Of a stretch of DNA of 64,000 nucleotides, positions 49,854-59,230 are shown piece by piece (the stretch's first letter is position 1; every line of letters starts with the position of its first letter). This stretch comes from DASPPF01 sp032906705 (GTDB lineage Archaea; Thermoproteota; Nitrososphaeria; Nitrososphaerales; Gagatemarchaeaceae): positions 1-64,000 of the forward strand of contig JAJTZC010000001.1 in assembly GCA_032906705.1 (NCBI GenBank), given 5' to 3'. The position numbers were made by a program, and so were the translations under genes. The notes below the pieces were generated by a model. It was not told the origin of the DNA. It saw only the letters and a program-made list of their open reading frames with translations, and ran no database searches.

Positions 49854-51824
49854 TTGGTGGAATTAGCCTCAGACAGGCTGCTCTGGACGCCGGACGAGGG
49901 GAGGGTCCGCAAGGCGAACATCACGACATACCTGGACTGGCTCGCAAAGCAAGGCATGAGATTTGAGGGTTACGGCGAGCTGTGGCAGTGGTCTGTGGAC
50001 AGCGTCGAGGAATTTTGGCAGTCAATCTGGGACTACTTCGACGTCATCCATGAAGGCAAGTACTCCAAGGTACTATCGTCTAGGCTAATGCCGGGAGCAA
50101 AGTGGTTCAAAGGAGCGCGCCTGAACTTTGCTGAGCAAGTCTTCAGGAATAGACAGGAGGGCCCGGCTCTGATATCGAGGGCCGAGGACGGGGAGCTGAG
50201 GACCATCGGCTGGGGAGAGCTCCGGAAGATGACCGCCTCCTTGTCGGCAAACCTGACTCGGATGGGAGTGAAGAAGGGCGACAGGGTCGCGGCCTACCTG
50301 GCGAACTCGGTCGAGGCGGTGGTCTCCCTCTTGGCGTGTGCAAGCGTCGGCGCTGTCTGGTCGAGCTGTTCGCCCGAATTCGGCGCCCCTAGCGTGGTCG
50401 ACAGGCTGGGCCAAATCGGCCCAAGGGTCCTCATCGCTGCAGAGGGTTACAGGTATGGCGGTGAATGGCACGACAGGAATGGGGCGCTGGACTCAATATT
50501 GTCGGCCCTTCCAACGGTGAAGAAGGTCGTCGTCGTCAGGAAAAAGTCTGAACGGAAACGGAAGGGAGAGGTGGATTGGGCGGACGCAGTCTCGGGCAGG
50601 GCGAAGCTAGAGTTCGAGCGAGTGCCGTCGAGGCATCCACTCTGGATTCTGTACTCGTCTGGGACGACCGGGCTACCAAAGCCAATCGTCCAGGGGCACG
50701 CGGGAATCCTCCTCGAACACCTGAAAGAACTTTCTCTCCACAACGACTTGAAGGCAGGCGACCGTTTCTTCTGGTTCACTACTACGGGCTGGATGATGTG
50801 GAACTACCTGGTGGGGGGCCTTCTGCACCACTCGACAGCCGTGCTTTACGACGGAAGCCCAGGAATCCCAGACATGAACGCGCTCTGGGACCTGGTCGAA
50901 GAGACCGAGGTCTCATTCATGGGGGTGAGCGCCGCCTTCGTCAACGGATGCATGAAAGCAGGAATCAAGCCTGGCGCTAACCACGACCTGACGAACTTGA
51001 CGGGCCTCGGCTCCACGGGCTCGCCCCTGTCGGGGGAGGCATTCGAATGGGTCTACGGGAATGTGAAGTCCGACCTCTGGCTCGCATCCATCAGCGGCGG
51101 CACTGACGTGTGTACGGCCTTCGTTGGCGGCCTCCCGACTCTCCCGGTCTACTCTGGCGAGATCCAATGCAGATGCCTGGGCGCGAAGGTCGAATCTTTT
51201 GACGAGGAAGGGAGGAGCGTCGTGGGAAAGGTTGGTGAGCTCGTCGTGACTGCGCCGATGCCGAGCATGCCGCTCTATTTCTGGGGAGACAAGGACGGGG
51301 CAAGGTACAGGGAGAGCTACTTCGGCATGTTCCCAGGCGTCTGGAGACATGGCGACTGGATAGAGGTAACTGCCCGAGGCTCCTGCGTGATATTCGGTCG
51401 GTCGGACGCAACCATCAAGAGGATGGGAGTCAGGATCGGCACTTCGGAGATCTACAGGGCGATGGAGGGGATACCAGAGGTGGCAGACAGCCTGGCTCTC
51501 GACCTGGAAGGACTTGGGGGAAGGTCCGTAATGCTTCTCTTTGTCGTACCAGAAAAAGGCGTGAGCCTGGACCAGGAACTCTCGGAGCGGATCAAAGACA
51601 CACTGAGACGTGACCTTTCACCGAGGCACGTCCCCGACCTCGTCGTGCAAGTAAGGAGCGTGCCACGGACCCTGAACGGGAAGAAGCTAGAAGTCCCGGT
51701 CCGCAGGATCTTCGCCGGTGGAAAGCCCGAAGAGGTGCTCAACAGGGACTCGCTCTCCGACCCCGCCTCTGTCGATGAATACGTCGTACTCGCGGAACGG
51801 TTCAGGAGAGATGGGAAACTTTGA
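49854..51824 (+). CDS. Acetoacetyl-CoA synthetase-like acyl-CoA ligase
   Basis: The 656-residue protein is an ANL-superfamily enzyme with an ACAS_N-type start (YLDWLAKQGMRFEGYGELW) and the long-form AACS length. Motifs are LYSSGTTGLPKPIV (P-loop), GWMMWNYLVGGL, GRSDATIKRMGVRIGTSEIY and RTLNGKKLEVPVRRI with the acyl-adenylate Lys. The likely substrate is acetoacetate or a similar 3-oxo acid. The start is TTG 49854 or GTG 49857. It overlaps the DUF35 gene downstream. Confidence 0.8.
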   Translation: MVELASDRLLWTPDEGRVRKANITTYLDWLAKQGMRFEGYGELWQWSVDSVEEFWQSIWDYFDVIHEGKYSKVLSSRLMPGAKWFKGARLNFAEQVFRNRQEGPALISRAEDGELRTIGWGELRKMTASLSANLTRMGVKKGDRVAAYLANSVEAVVSLLACASVGAVWSSCSPEFGAPSVVDRLGQIGPRVLIAAEGYRYGGEWHDRNGALDSILSALPTVKKVVVVRKKSERKRKGEVDWADAVSGRAKLEFERVPSRHPLWILYSSGTTGLPKPIVQGHAGILLEHLKELSLHNDLKAGDRFFWFTTTGWMMWNYLVGGLLHHSTAVLYDGSPGIPDMNALWDLVEETEVSFMGVSAAFVNGCMKAGIKPGANHDLTNLTGLGSTGSPLSGEAFEWVYGNVKSDLWLASISGGTDVCTAFVGGLPTLPVYSGEIQCRCLGAKVESFDEEGRSVVGKVGELVVTAPMPSMPLYFWGDKDGARYRESYFGMFPGVWRHGDWIEVTARGSCVIFGRSDATIKRMGVRIGTSEIYRAMEGIPEVADSLALDLEGLGGRSVMLLFVVPEKGVSLDQELSERIKDTLRRDLSPRHVPDLVVQVRSVPRTLNGKKLEVPVRRIFAGGKPEEVLNRDSLSDPASVDEYVVLAERFRRDGKL

Positions 51825-52362
51825 AATCCGCATGCGGGGCCGGAGTGAAGCGAGCTTGAGCTCGAAGATACCGCACTATCCCGGCACGGAGATTGGACCC
51901 TCGGACCTGGCGGCCCACAAGTATCTCATCACTGAATACGAGACGGTACTGAGGTACTCATGGACGTCCGGCGTGGCGATCGGGAGGTTCCTTCGGGGGC
52001 TCAAGGACGGTGAGCTGTGGGCCAGGAAGTGCAACGGGTGCGGGAGGACCTTAATCCCTCCTCGGATGTACTGCGAAGAGTGCTTCAGGCCGACAGACTC
52101 GTGGGTGAAGGTCAAGAGCACGGGCACTATCACGACCTTCTCGATCAGCTATGTGAACGTCGACGCGAGCAGGAGAAGCGAACCGATTCTCGTTTCGGTG
52201 ATAGAGATAGAGGGGGCCTCCCCGAACATGGGGATACTCCACGTTCTGGGCGAGGTAGCACCCAAGGACATCTTCGTGGGCATGAAGGTCGAAGCTGTCT
52301 GGAAACCGGCGACAGAGCGCGAAGGAGCGATAACCGATATCAGGTACTTCAGGCCGAGGTGA
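51811..52362 (+). CDS. DUF35 OB-fold protein with zinc ribbon (1)
   Basis: The 183-residue protein has a rubredoxin-like zinc ribbon (CNGCGRTLIPPRMYCEEC, about residues 72-89) and an OB-fold (TGTITTFSISYVN onward). DUF35 proteins bind CoA and bridge thiolases to partner enzymes. ATG 51811 lies 14 bp inside the acetoacetyl-CoA synthetase gene. The N-terminal 45 residues are unusual, continuing beyond the basic domain. Confidence 0.85.
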   Translation: MGNFEIRMRGRSEASLSSKIPHYPGTEIGPSDLAAHKYLITEYETVLRYSWTSGVAIGRFLRGLKDGELWARKCNGCGRTLIPPRMYCEECFRPTDSWVKVKSTGTITTFSISYVNVDASRRSEPILVSVIEIEGASPNMGILHVLGEVAPKDIFVGMKVEAVWKPATEREGAITDIRYFRPR

Positions 52363-52366
52363 AGCT

Positions 52367-52828
52367 GTGCCCCTAAACGAAAGGATAACCAAAGTGGATG
52401 AATTCCGGGCCTGGACCGACAAGATTCCACTCCGTTACGAGTACACCGCGGGTGTAGCAGGGGAGAAGTTCCTCCGCGGGCTGCAAGAAGGGAAGATCCT
52501 TGCCGGGAAGTGCCCGAAGTGCGGGAAGAGCTTCCTGCCTCCCAAGATGTATTGTGTTGACTGTTTCGTTCCAATCAAGGAGTATAGGGAGGTCGGGCTC
52601 GAGGGGAGAGTGGGCGCCCTTACGGAGAGCCACGTAGACTTCAACGGAAACAAACTGGGCAGCCCAATCGCGATAGCCTTCGTCGCATTTGCTGGTGTGA
52701 CCGGTGGGCTCATACACAGGGTCGAGGGGGAAGGTCTGAGGATAGGCACCAAGGTGGCGGCGAGGTTCGTACCGCGGCCGGCCAGAAAAGGTTCCCTTCT
52801 GGATATCGAGAAGTTCGTCCAGGCCTAG
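52367..52828 (+). CDS. DUF35 OB-fold protein with zinc ribbon (2)
   Basis: The 153-residue protein has the ribbon CPKCGKSFLPPKMYCVDC (about residues 45-62) and the OB-fold that follows. It is shorter than its neighbour and shares RFLRGL/KFLRGLQEGK upstream of the ribbon, so they are paralogues. GTG 52367 follows the previous stop by 4 bp. Its stop overlaps the convergent aminotransferase by 4 bp. The two DUF35 genes pair in number with the two thiolase-like genes. Confidence 0.85.
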   Translation: MPLNERITKVDEFRAWTDKIPLRYEYTAGVAGEKFLRGLQEGKILAGKCPKCGKSFLPPKMYCVDCFVPIKEYREVGLEGRVGALTESHVDFNGNKLGSPIAIAFVAFAGVTGGLIHRVEGEGLRIGTKVAARFVPRPARKGSLLDIEKFVQA

Positions 52829-53739
52829 GGCTTCACGTAGGTCAACCAGTTCTGGTAGCGCTTGTTCTTGCCGTGGACTACTTCGGTGTAGAGCTTTTTC
52901 ATCTTGTCGGCGACGGGATACGCGCCGTTTCCTATCTTCCGCCCATCGACCTCCGCGATCTTGGCCACGCCGGCGGCCGTGCCGGTGAAGAACAGTTCGT
53001 CGGAGGTGTAAAGCTCTTCCCTGGTCGAATCGTTCCTGTAGAATGTGATGCCAAGGTCGCGGGCGAATTGGATGATTGTGTCCCTGGTAATCCCCCTGAG
53101 GATGCCTGAGCTGGCAGGCGGGGTGCTCAACACATTGTCCTTCACTCGGAATATGTTCTCCCCGGGCCCTTCGGCCACCATCCCCACGCTGTTGAGTATG
53201 ATCGCTTCGTCGTAGCCGCCCGCCATAGCTTCCATCTTTGCAAGAGCGGAGTTCGCGTAGTTCGCTGAGCATTTCGCCTGCGGCGGAAGCGCGCGGGAGT
53301 CCATGCGTACCCAGCTTGACACACTGGCTCTCACTCCCTTCGAGGACGCCTCCTCGCCGAGATAGGCCCCCCACTCCCAAAGGGCTATTGCGACAGACAC
53401 CTTGTTCTTGAGAGGGTTCAATCCCATGGCTCCGTATGAAGTGAATGCAAGCGGCCGGATGTATGCCTCTGCAAGCCCGTCCTTTCGAACGAGTTCAATG
53501 CATGCCTCCGCGATTTCCTTCTGGGAGAAGCCGAGTTGCATGCGATAGATCTTTGCGCTGTTCAAGAAGCGTTCGAGGTGCGAGTCTAGCCTGAATATTG
53601 CTGGCCCCTTCTTTGTCGAAAAATACCGTATCCCCTCGAATATGGCCATTCCGTAGTGGAGACCGTGTGTCAGCACGTGTATCTTCGCGTCGTCCCAGTC
53701 GACGAACTTCCCGTCCATCCAAATCTTGCTGAGCGCCTT
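52825..53739 (-). CDS. ilvE: Branched-chain amino acid aminotransferase
   Basis: The 304-residue protein is a fold-type IV PLP enzyme: HVLTHGLHYGMAIFEGIRYF, AYIRPLAFTSYGAMGL, then QAKCSANYANSALAKMEAM with the Schiff-base Lys, EGPGENIFRVKDN and DELFFTGTAAGVAKIAEVDGRKIG. It interconverts Leu, Ile and Val with their 2-oxo acids. ATG 53739 is about 30 bp from a TAAATAGC box at 53770. It feeds the branched acyl-CoA route that the neighbouring genes suggest. Confidence 0.92.
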   Translation of the reverse strand, partial: KALSKIWMDGKFVDWDDAKIHVLTHGLHYGMAIFEGIRYFSTKKGPAIFRLDSHLERFLNSAKIYRMQLGFSQKEIAEACIELVRKDGLAEAYIRPLAFTSYGAMGLNPLKNKVSVAIALWEWGAYLGEEASSKGVRASVSSWVRMDSRALPPQAKCSANYANSALAKMEAMAGGYDEAIILNSVGMVAEGPGENIFRVKDNVLSTPPASSGILRGITRDTIIQFARDLGITFYRNDSTREELYTSDELFFTGTAAGVAKIAEVDGRKIGNGAYPVADKMKKLYTEVVHGKNKRYQNWLTYVKP

Positions 53740-53839
53740 CATGCGCGTCAATTCGTGGCCCGAATTTCATGCTATTTAGACATAGAGTTTGGCTGCGATA
53801 CGCGCCGTTTATTATCGAGCTGTGCCTGACTCGGCGACT

Positions 53840-55018
53840 ATGACCCGCCCTGTGATTCTTTCGGCCTGCCGGACAGGAATTGGCAAGTTCGGGCGGAGCC
53901 TCGTCAATGTCGCGGCGCCAAGGCTGGGCGCTGTCACGATTCGGGAAGCAATGAGGCGGGCTCGCGTCAGACCCGCGGAAGTCGATGAGGTCGTCATGGG
54001 GAACGTCGTCTCCGCCGGCCTCGGACAGAACCCCGCCAGGCAGGCAGCAATCTACGCCGGCGTCCCGACGTCCGTGGGAGCGTTCACGGTGAACAAGGTC
54101 TGCGGGTCAGGACTCAAGGCAGTCATGCTCGCCGCGCAGTCTGTGAAGGCAGGAGACAACGAAGTCGTTGTCGCGGGAGGAATGGAGAACATGAGCAACA
54201 CGCCGTACCTTGTGAGGAACTTGAGGTGGGGGCTGAAGTACGGTCACGCAAAGCTCCTCGATTCTATGATTGTGGACGGCCTCTGGGACGCCTACAAGGA
54301 CTACCATATGGGGGTGACCGGAGAGTTGATCGCAAAGAAATACCGGGTGACGCGGAAGGAGGCAGACGAGTTCGCCTACCAGAGCCATATGAGGGCTGCC
54401 AAGGCTTCCAAGAGCGGCAGGTTTGATGACGAAATCGTGAAGGTGGAGATTGAAAGGGAAGGCGGGGAGGTAGGTTCCTTCGGCGCGGACGAATGCGTAA
54501 GACCGGACACGACGTTGGAGAAGCTCTCGAAGCTCAGACCAGTCTTCAAGGAAGGCGGAGTCCTGACGGCCGGGAACTCGTCCCAGCTCAGCGACGGCGC
54601 TTCCGCTCTGGTTGTTGCCACGGAGGAGGCCGCGGAGAGGCTGGGGGTCAAGCCGCTGGCAAGAATCAAGGCGTACGGGACCGGAGGACTGGCTCCGGAG
54701 CGGGTGATGGAGGCCCCGATCCCGACCACCAAGGCCCTGCTCAAGAGGGTCAAGATGGACGCGGGCGACATCGACCTTTTCGAGCACAACGAAGCGTACT
54801 CGACCGCATCAATCGCGGTCCGAAGGGCGTTGGGAATCGATGATGACAGGTTCAACGTGAACGGCGGGGCCGTGGCTCTGGGTCACCCGATAGGCTGCAG
54901 CGGCTCCCGAGTCCTGACCACGCTGATCTACGAAATGCGCAGGAGCGGGAAGAGGACTGGCCTCGCAACCCTCTGCCTCGGCGGGGGCAACGCAGTGTCT
55001 ATGATCGTTGAGAGGTAG
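53840..55018 (+). CDS. Acetyl-CoA acetyltransferase (canonical thiolase)
   Basis: The 392-residue thiolase has both Cys and the His: VNKVCGSGLKAVMLAA, NVNGGAVALGHPIGCSGSRVL and TLCLGGGNAVSMIVER. It cleaves acetoacetyl-CoA or 3-ketoacyl-CoA to acetyl-CoA. ATG 53840 is 28 bp from a GTTTATTATC box, so the mRNA is leaderless. Together with acetoacetyl-CoA synthetase it can degrade acetoacetate. Its stop overlaps the convergent ligase by 20 bp. Confidence 0.95.
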   Translation: MTRPVILSACRTGIGKFGRSLVNVAAPRLGAVTIREAMRRARVRPAEVDEVVMGNVVSAGLGQNPARQAAIYAGVPTSVGAFTVNKVCGSGLKAVMLAAQSVKAGDNEVVVAGGMENMSNTPYLVRNLRWGLKYGHAKLLDSMIVDGLWDAYKDYHMGVTGELIAKKYRVTRKEADEFAYQSHMRAAKASKSGRFDDEIVKVEIEREGGEVGSFGADECVRPDTTLEKLSKLRPVFKEGGVLTAGNSSQLSDGASALVVATEEAAERLGVKPLARIKAYGTGGLAPERVMEAPIPTTKALLKRVKMDAGDIDLFEHNEAYSTASIAVRRALGIDDDRFNVNGGAVALGHPIGCSGSRVLTTLIYEMRRSGKRTGLATLCLGGGNAVSMIVER

Positions 55019-56690
55019 GCTCTCTGAGCTTTCGCCGGAGGACCTTACCTATGAGCGTCTTCGGCAGGTCTGGGACGAACTCGACCCTCTTTGGGACCTT
55101 GAACTTCGCCAGCTTGGGGGAGCAGAACTCGATGACCTCCTTCTCCGAGACCTTCGCGGTTGGGTCTTTCAACACCACGTATGCCCTCACGACCTCCCCG
55201 CTGAAGCTGTCCGGCATGCCGATGACCGCAGCCTCCTTGATTGCCGGATGCTCGAAGAGGACCTCTTCCACCTCCCTGGGATAGACCTTCATCCCCCCGA
55301 CGTTAATCATGTCCTTCTTGCGGTCGACGATGAAGAAATATCCTTCCTCGTCCATCTTTCCGATGTCGCCGGTCAGAAGCCAGCCATTGTGCAGGGCCAA
55401 CCGAGACTCGCCGTCCATCTTCCAATACCCTTTCATCACTTGGGGCCCCTTCACCGCCAGCTCGCCGATTTCGCCTGTCTTCAGGATCTTGTCCGGGTTG
55501 TCCAAGTCTACCACGGTGACGTCGGTCTCCGGGAAGGGCAGTCCTATGGACCCGTCTTTGACCTTCCCGTCGCGGACTGGGTTGCAATGAGTGACCGGGC
55601 TCGCCTCCGAGAGCCCGTACCCCTCGACAAGGTTGCCGCCAGTCAGCTCGATGAACTTCTTCCTTACAGCAACCGGCAGTGCCGCTCCCCCAGAGATGCA
55701 CGCCCTCACAGAACGGAGGTTGAAGTGCTTGACCTTCGGATTGTTGATTATTGCCACGTACATCGCGGGGACCGCGCAGAAGCTTGTCACCCGCTGCTTC
55801 TCTATGGTCTTCATGACTTCCTCGACGTGGAACTGCGGGAGCAGGACGATTCGGGCCCCCGCGCTGAGAGGCGCGTTCATTGTTGCAGTGATTCCATAGA
55901 TGTGGTAGAGCGGCAGGACTGCCAGAGCGACGTCGGACTCCGTGACAGGGAGCGCCATCGCAGTGTAGATGGCGTTCGAGTAGAGATTGTAATGGGTGAG
56001 CATCGCCCCCTTCGATACGCCGGTCGTCCCGCCGGTGTACTGGAGGAGGGCCAGGTCGTTCAGCGGGTCGACTTCGGGCCTCGCCTCCAGCGGCCCATGT
56101 GTCCTAATCAATGAAACAAAGTCCTCGGTGTTGGGTCTTGCAACGTTGCGCACCCTGGCCAGCCTGGCCAGCCTCTTCTTCAAGGGAGGAAGGTAGTCTG
56201 TGACGCTCGTCGAGATCACGTGCGGGAGGTCGAGTCTTCCTCTGCAGCTTGCAAGGCTCAGGAAGAGGTCGTTCCCCTTCACGACATCTCTTGCCGCTAT
56301 CACAATCGAGCTCCCAGAGTCCCTTAGCTGGTGCTCGAGTTCCCTCTCCTTATACAGCGGGCTGCACGTGACCACCACCCCGCCGGCCATGAGTATCCCG
56401 AAGTACGCGATGACGAACTGGGGGATATTGGGTAGGAAGATCGCGACCCTGTCGCCCCTCTTCAGCCCGAGCGAAACTAGGGCGGAAGCGAACCTGGACG
56501 CCAGATCGTCAACCCTGCCGTAGGTTATTTCCCTTCCCTGGTAGTGGAGGCAGACGGCGTCAGGGTGCTTCGCCGCTGAATCCGTAAGGAGGGCGTAGAG
56601 CGGTTTCCTCTCGATGATTGTATCCGGGTTGAACTGCTTGGGCCAGGACTTCAGCCAAGGACGTTCTACTTGCAAAGCCCGACGTTCCAT
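54999..56690 (-). CDS. Long-chain fatty-acid-CoA ligase (FadD-like)
   Basis: The 563-residue ANL enzyme has LLQYTGGTTGVSKGAMLTHYN (P-loop), GYGLSEASPVTHCNP, WLLTGDIGKMDEEGYFFIVDRKKDMINVGGMKVYPREVE and the Lys in KTLIGKVLRRKL. These match medium/long-chain fatty acyl-CoA synthetases. ATG 56690 is about 20-24 bp from a GCTTAAGG box, so a longer frame to 56948 is rejected. It supplies acyl-CoA to the dehydrogenase and thiolase encoded nearby. Confidence 0.9.
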   Translation of the reverse strand: MERRALQVERPWLKSWPKQFNPDTIIERKPLYALLTDSAAKHPDAVCLHYQGREITYGRVDDLASRFASALVSLGLKRGDRVAIFLPNIPQFVIAYFGILMAGGVVVTCSPLYKERELEHQLRDSGSSIVIAARDVVKGNDLFLSLASCRGRLDLPHVISTSVTDYLPPLKKRLARLARVRNVARPNTEDFVSLIRTHGPLEARPEVDPLNDLALLQYTGGTTGVSKGAMLTHYNLYSNAIYTAMALPVTESDVALAVLPLYHIYGITATMNAPLSAGARIVLLPQFHVEEVMKTIEKQRVTSFCAVPAMYVAIINNPKVKHFNLRSVRACISGGAALPVAVRKKFIELTGGNLVEGYGLSEASPVTHCNPVRDGKVKDGSIGLPFPETDVTVVDLDNPDKILKTGEIGELAVKGPQVMKGYWKMDGESRLALHNGWLLTGDIGKMDEEGYFFIVDRKKDMINVGGMKVYPREVEEVLFEHPAIKEAAVIGMPDSFSGEVVRAYVVLKDPTAKVSEKEVIEFCSPKLAKFKVPKRVEFVPDLPKTLIGKVLRRKLREPTSQRS

Positions 56691-56782
56691 CGCAGGCGCG
56701 TCATCCCTTAAGCGTATCTGCCCGGCCCTTGAAAGTGTGAGAATCGGCTCTAACCTTAAGTATCGTCGGCTGAAGTTCGGGC

Positions 56783-57916
56783 TTGTCGAATTTGGCCGCC
56801 CAGCCTGAAAGGTACATCGTGCTTTGCGTGGACAGGGACGACGACCTCGGAGTGAAGGCAAAGGTCCCGAGTCCCGTGGTCGGAAGGGACGCGGTCGTTG
56901 CGGCAGCGACCAAGCTCGCCCTCGCCGACCCGGAGGAGGCTGACGCAAACGCGGTTTTTGCCTCCGTGAAGAAGTATGACGAACTCGTCGCAGAGGGAAT
57001 CGCGTGCGATGTCGCAGTGGTCTGCGGGAACAAGGAGAGGGGCTTCGCTGCAGACAGGAAGGTGAGGAAGGAAGTTGAGGGGCTGCTGAAGGAACTGGAG
57101 TTTGTCGGGATAGTCTTCGTGTCGGACGGGGGCGACGATGAACAGGTCATGCCCATACTACAGAACATCAAACCGATAGTCTCGGTGGAAAGGGTCGCTG
57201 TCAAGTACAGCCAGACTGTTGAAGAAACCTACCTGGTGCTGGGCAGGTACCTTAGGATGCTCGTCTTCGACCCCAGGTATTCCCGGTGGTCGCTCGGCGT
57301 GCCAGGGATCATCCTGCTCCTTGCGGGGATCCTCGTCGTTACAAACAACCTGCTGGCGGCCCAGCTCGCGACTCTGCTGATAATCGGAGGTGCTGCCTTC
57401 GTTCGCGGGTTCAGCCTTGACAGGACCATCGCCGGGCTTCTGAGCAGGAGCCCCTACGGCTACATCAGGCTCTTCTCCGCGGTCACTGGGCTGCTCGTGA
57501 TCCTCGTGGCCCTCACGTCGGGCTTTGACTTCATGGAGGCGCAGGCAGGCAACCTTGTCGCCCAGGTCTCGGCCCAGCCTTCGCTCTTCCTCACCTACGG
57601 TTCAGCGCTGACGGGCTACTTCATCAGCGGCTCTCTTCTGCTCGTATGGGCTGGCGTCGCCATCGGCGCGGTGGGGTCCCTCCTTTCGCATGTAGCCAGG
57701 GACAGCGCGCGTTGGAGGCGAGATGCCTTCGTCCTGGTGATGCTGGCGCTGCTTTACTTCCCGGTTGACACCTTCTCGGCGTTCCTGATAAGAGGTCAGA
57801 GCGAGTCCACTTTCCTGCTCGTCTCATACGTCCTTCTCGGGCTCGCTATGATATTCGGACTCACAGTCGCAGTCTACCCGCGAGTCAGGATAAGACCGGC
57901 GGCTGAACGGGAGTAG
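56783..57916 (+). CDS. DUF373 membrane protein
   Basis: The 377-residue protein has a cytosolic N-terminal domain (CVDRDDDLGVKAKVPSPVVG, AVFASVKKYDEL, FVSDGGDDEQVMPILQ) and about six helices after residue 160. This is the archaeal DUF373 family, of unknown function. TTG 56783 is about 27 bp from a CCTTAAGTATC box (56756). It is followed by uppS after 5 bp, implying one operon and a possible role in envelope lipid or glycan metabolism. Confidence 0.85.
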   Translation: MSNLAAQPERYIVLCVDRDDDLGVKAKVPSPVVGRDAVVAAATKLALADPEEADANAVFASVKKYDELVAEGIACDVAVVCGNKERGFAADRKVRKEVEGLLKELEFVGIVFVSDGGDDEQVMPILQNIKPIVSVERVAVKYSQTVEETYLVLGRYLRMLVFDPRYSRWSLGVPGIILLLAGILVVTNNLLAAQLATLLIIGGAAFVRGFSLDRTIAGLLSRSPYGYIRLFSAVTGLLVILVALTSGFDFMEAQAGNLVAQVSAQPSLFLTYGSALTGYFISGSLLLVWAGVAIGAVGSLLSHVARDSARWRRDAFVLVMLALLYFPVDTFSAFLIRGQSESTFLLVSYVLLGLAMIFGLTVAVYPRVRIRPAAERE

Positions 57917-57921
57917 CCGCA

Positions 57922-58704
57922 ATGCTGGAGTCGGTGCTGCGCCTCTTCGGCGCATACAAGGTCTACGAGGGCAGGTTGAAGTCCCAGATCGGGAGGGGAG
58001 ACGTACCGAGCCACGTAGGAATCATCCTGGACGGAAACCGGCGGTGGGCTGCGAGTCAAGGGATTGCACTCGGGCTCGGCCACGAGAAGGGGGCCGAAAG
58101 GGCAGAGGAGCTGCTCGACTGGTGCCACGAGCTGAAGATCAAGACAGTCACGCTCTATGTGCTCTCGACCGAGAACCTCGACAGGCCGCCCGAAGAGCTC
58201 GTAGACCTCCTGTCGCTCATAGAGGCGAGGCTCGACAAGCTGCTCAGAGACGAGCGGATCTACAGGTACAATGTCAAGGTGAAGGCGATAGGTCAGCTCG
58301 ACCTCCTGCCTGGATCGATCAGGCGCCTTCTGGATGAGATAGAGAAACGGACAGCTCAGTTCGACGAACACTACCTCAACATAGCCGTCGCGTACGGCGG
58401 AAGGGCGGAGATACGTGACATGGTCAAAGCGGTTGCCCAAGACGTGAAGGCCGGAATCCTCTCCCCCGACCAGATTACGGAAGAGACGATTGAAAGGAAG
58501 CTGTACACCTCGTACCTGCCCAAGCAGGAACCTGACCTGATCATTAGGACCTCCGGAGAAGAGCGGATGAGCGGGTTCATGCTCTGGCAGGGGGCCTACT
58601 CCGAGCTAGTCTTCGTTGACGTCTTCTGGCCCGACTTCCGCTTCATAGACTTGATGAGGGCCATTAGGACGTACCAGAGAAGGCACCGAAGACACGGCAG
58701 GTAG
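57922..58704 (+). CDS. uppS: Cis-prenyl diphosphate synthase (UppS family)
   Basis: The 260-residue protein has the family blocks: IILDGNRRWA with the catalytic Asp (about residue 36), HEKGAERAEELLDWC, TLYVLSTENLDRPPEEL, and DLIIRTSGEERMSGFMLWQGAYSELVF. It makes long cis-polyprenyl diphosphate for lipid-linked glycan carriers. It is in operon with DUF373. Confidence 0.93.
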   Translation: MLESVLRLFGAYKVYEGRLKSQIGRGDVPSHVGIILDGNRRWAASQGIALGLGHEKGAERAEELLDWCHELKIKTVTLYVLSTENLDRPPEELVDLLSLIEARLDKLLRDERIYRYNVKVKAIGQLDLLPGSIRRLLDEIEKRTAQFDEHYLNIAVAYGGRAEIRDMVKAVAQDVKAGILSPDQITEETIERKLYTSYLPKQEPDLIIRTSGEERMSGFMLWQGAYSELVFVDVFWPDFRFIDLMRAIRTYQRRHRRHGR

Positions 58705-58744
58705 CAAGAACTGTTAAATCGAGTCGGGCTGGGGGATTCACGCT

Positions 58745-59230
58745 TTGAAGGTCAATCTCGGTACCCTGAAGGACAAGGGGGATGAGCTGGTGACGTTCCT
58801 GGAACCCAGGGTCGGAACCAAGCCGAGCGTCTCCGGGGGAGTGCTCGAGATAGACGACGCAGGCCTAAGGGCGGGCGTCAAACCGAGACACGTGAAGACC
58901 TACATCAAGAGGTTCCTGTACACCAACAAGCTGAGGAAGAACTACAGGGTCTTCGTGGCTGGGCGTGAGTTGACCGTCCAGGAGCTCGAGCTGGGCGAGA
59001 GGGAGGAAGAGGAGAGGGAGAAGGTGAAGGAGAAGCTCGAGGAGGCAGAGAAGGAGCAGAAGGAAGAGAGGGAGGGTCAGGAACAGAAGAAGGCCGAGGA
59101 AGAGAAGACGGGTGCCTCGGAGAAGGGAGCGGCCAAGAAGAGTCCAGAGAAGAAGGAACCCAAGAAGGAGAAGAAGCCGAAGGCGCCTGCCAAGCCCAAG
59201 GCGAAGAAAGAAGACGGCTCCAAGGACTAG
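58745..59230 (+). CDS. eL22-like ribosomal protein
   Basis: The first 80 residues resemble eukaryotic eL22: FLEPRV, a gap, SGGVLEI, then VKPRHVKTYIKRFLYTNKLRKNYRVFV, aligning with the [24 protein letters not shown] part of eL22. The last 80 residues are a Glu/Lys-rich then Lys/Pro/Ala-rich tail, as seen on ribosomal proteins. I infer a ribosomal or RNA-binding role. The TTG start at 58745 follows TTAAATCG at about 58714. The gene ends overlapping the convergent gene by 4 bp. Confidence 0.55.
   Translation: MKVNLGTLKDKGDELVTFLEPRVGTKPSVSGGVLEIDDAGLRAGVKPRHVKTYIKRFLYTNKLRKNYRVFVAGRELTVQELELGEREEEEREKVKEKLEEAEKEQKEEREGQEQKKAEEEKTGASEKGAAKKSPEKKEPKKEKKPKAPAKPKAKKEDGSKD

Noticed and set aside
52373..53380. 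335-residue frame overlapping DUF35 and the aminotransferase
   Set aside because: Both opposing or overlapping genes have clear motifs; the frame is Arg/Gly-rich and unpromoted.
55008..56114. 368-residue frame opposite the acyl-CoA ligase
   Set aside because: The ligase motifs on the other strand are complete; this is a shadow frame.
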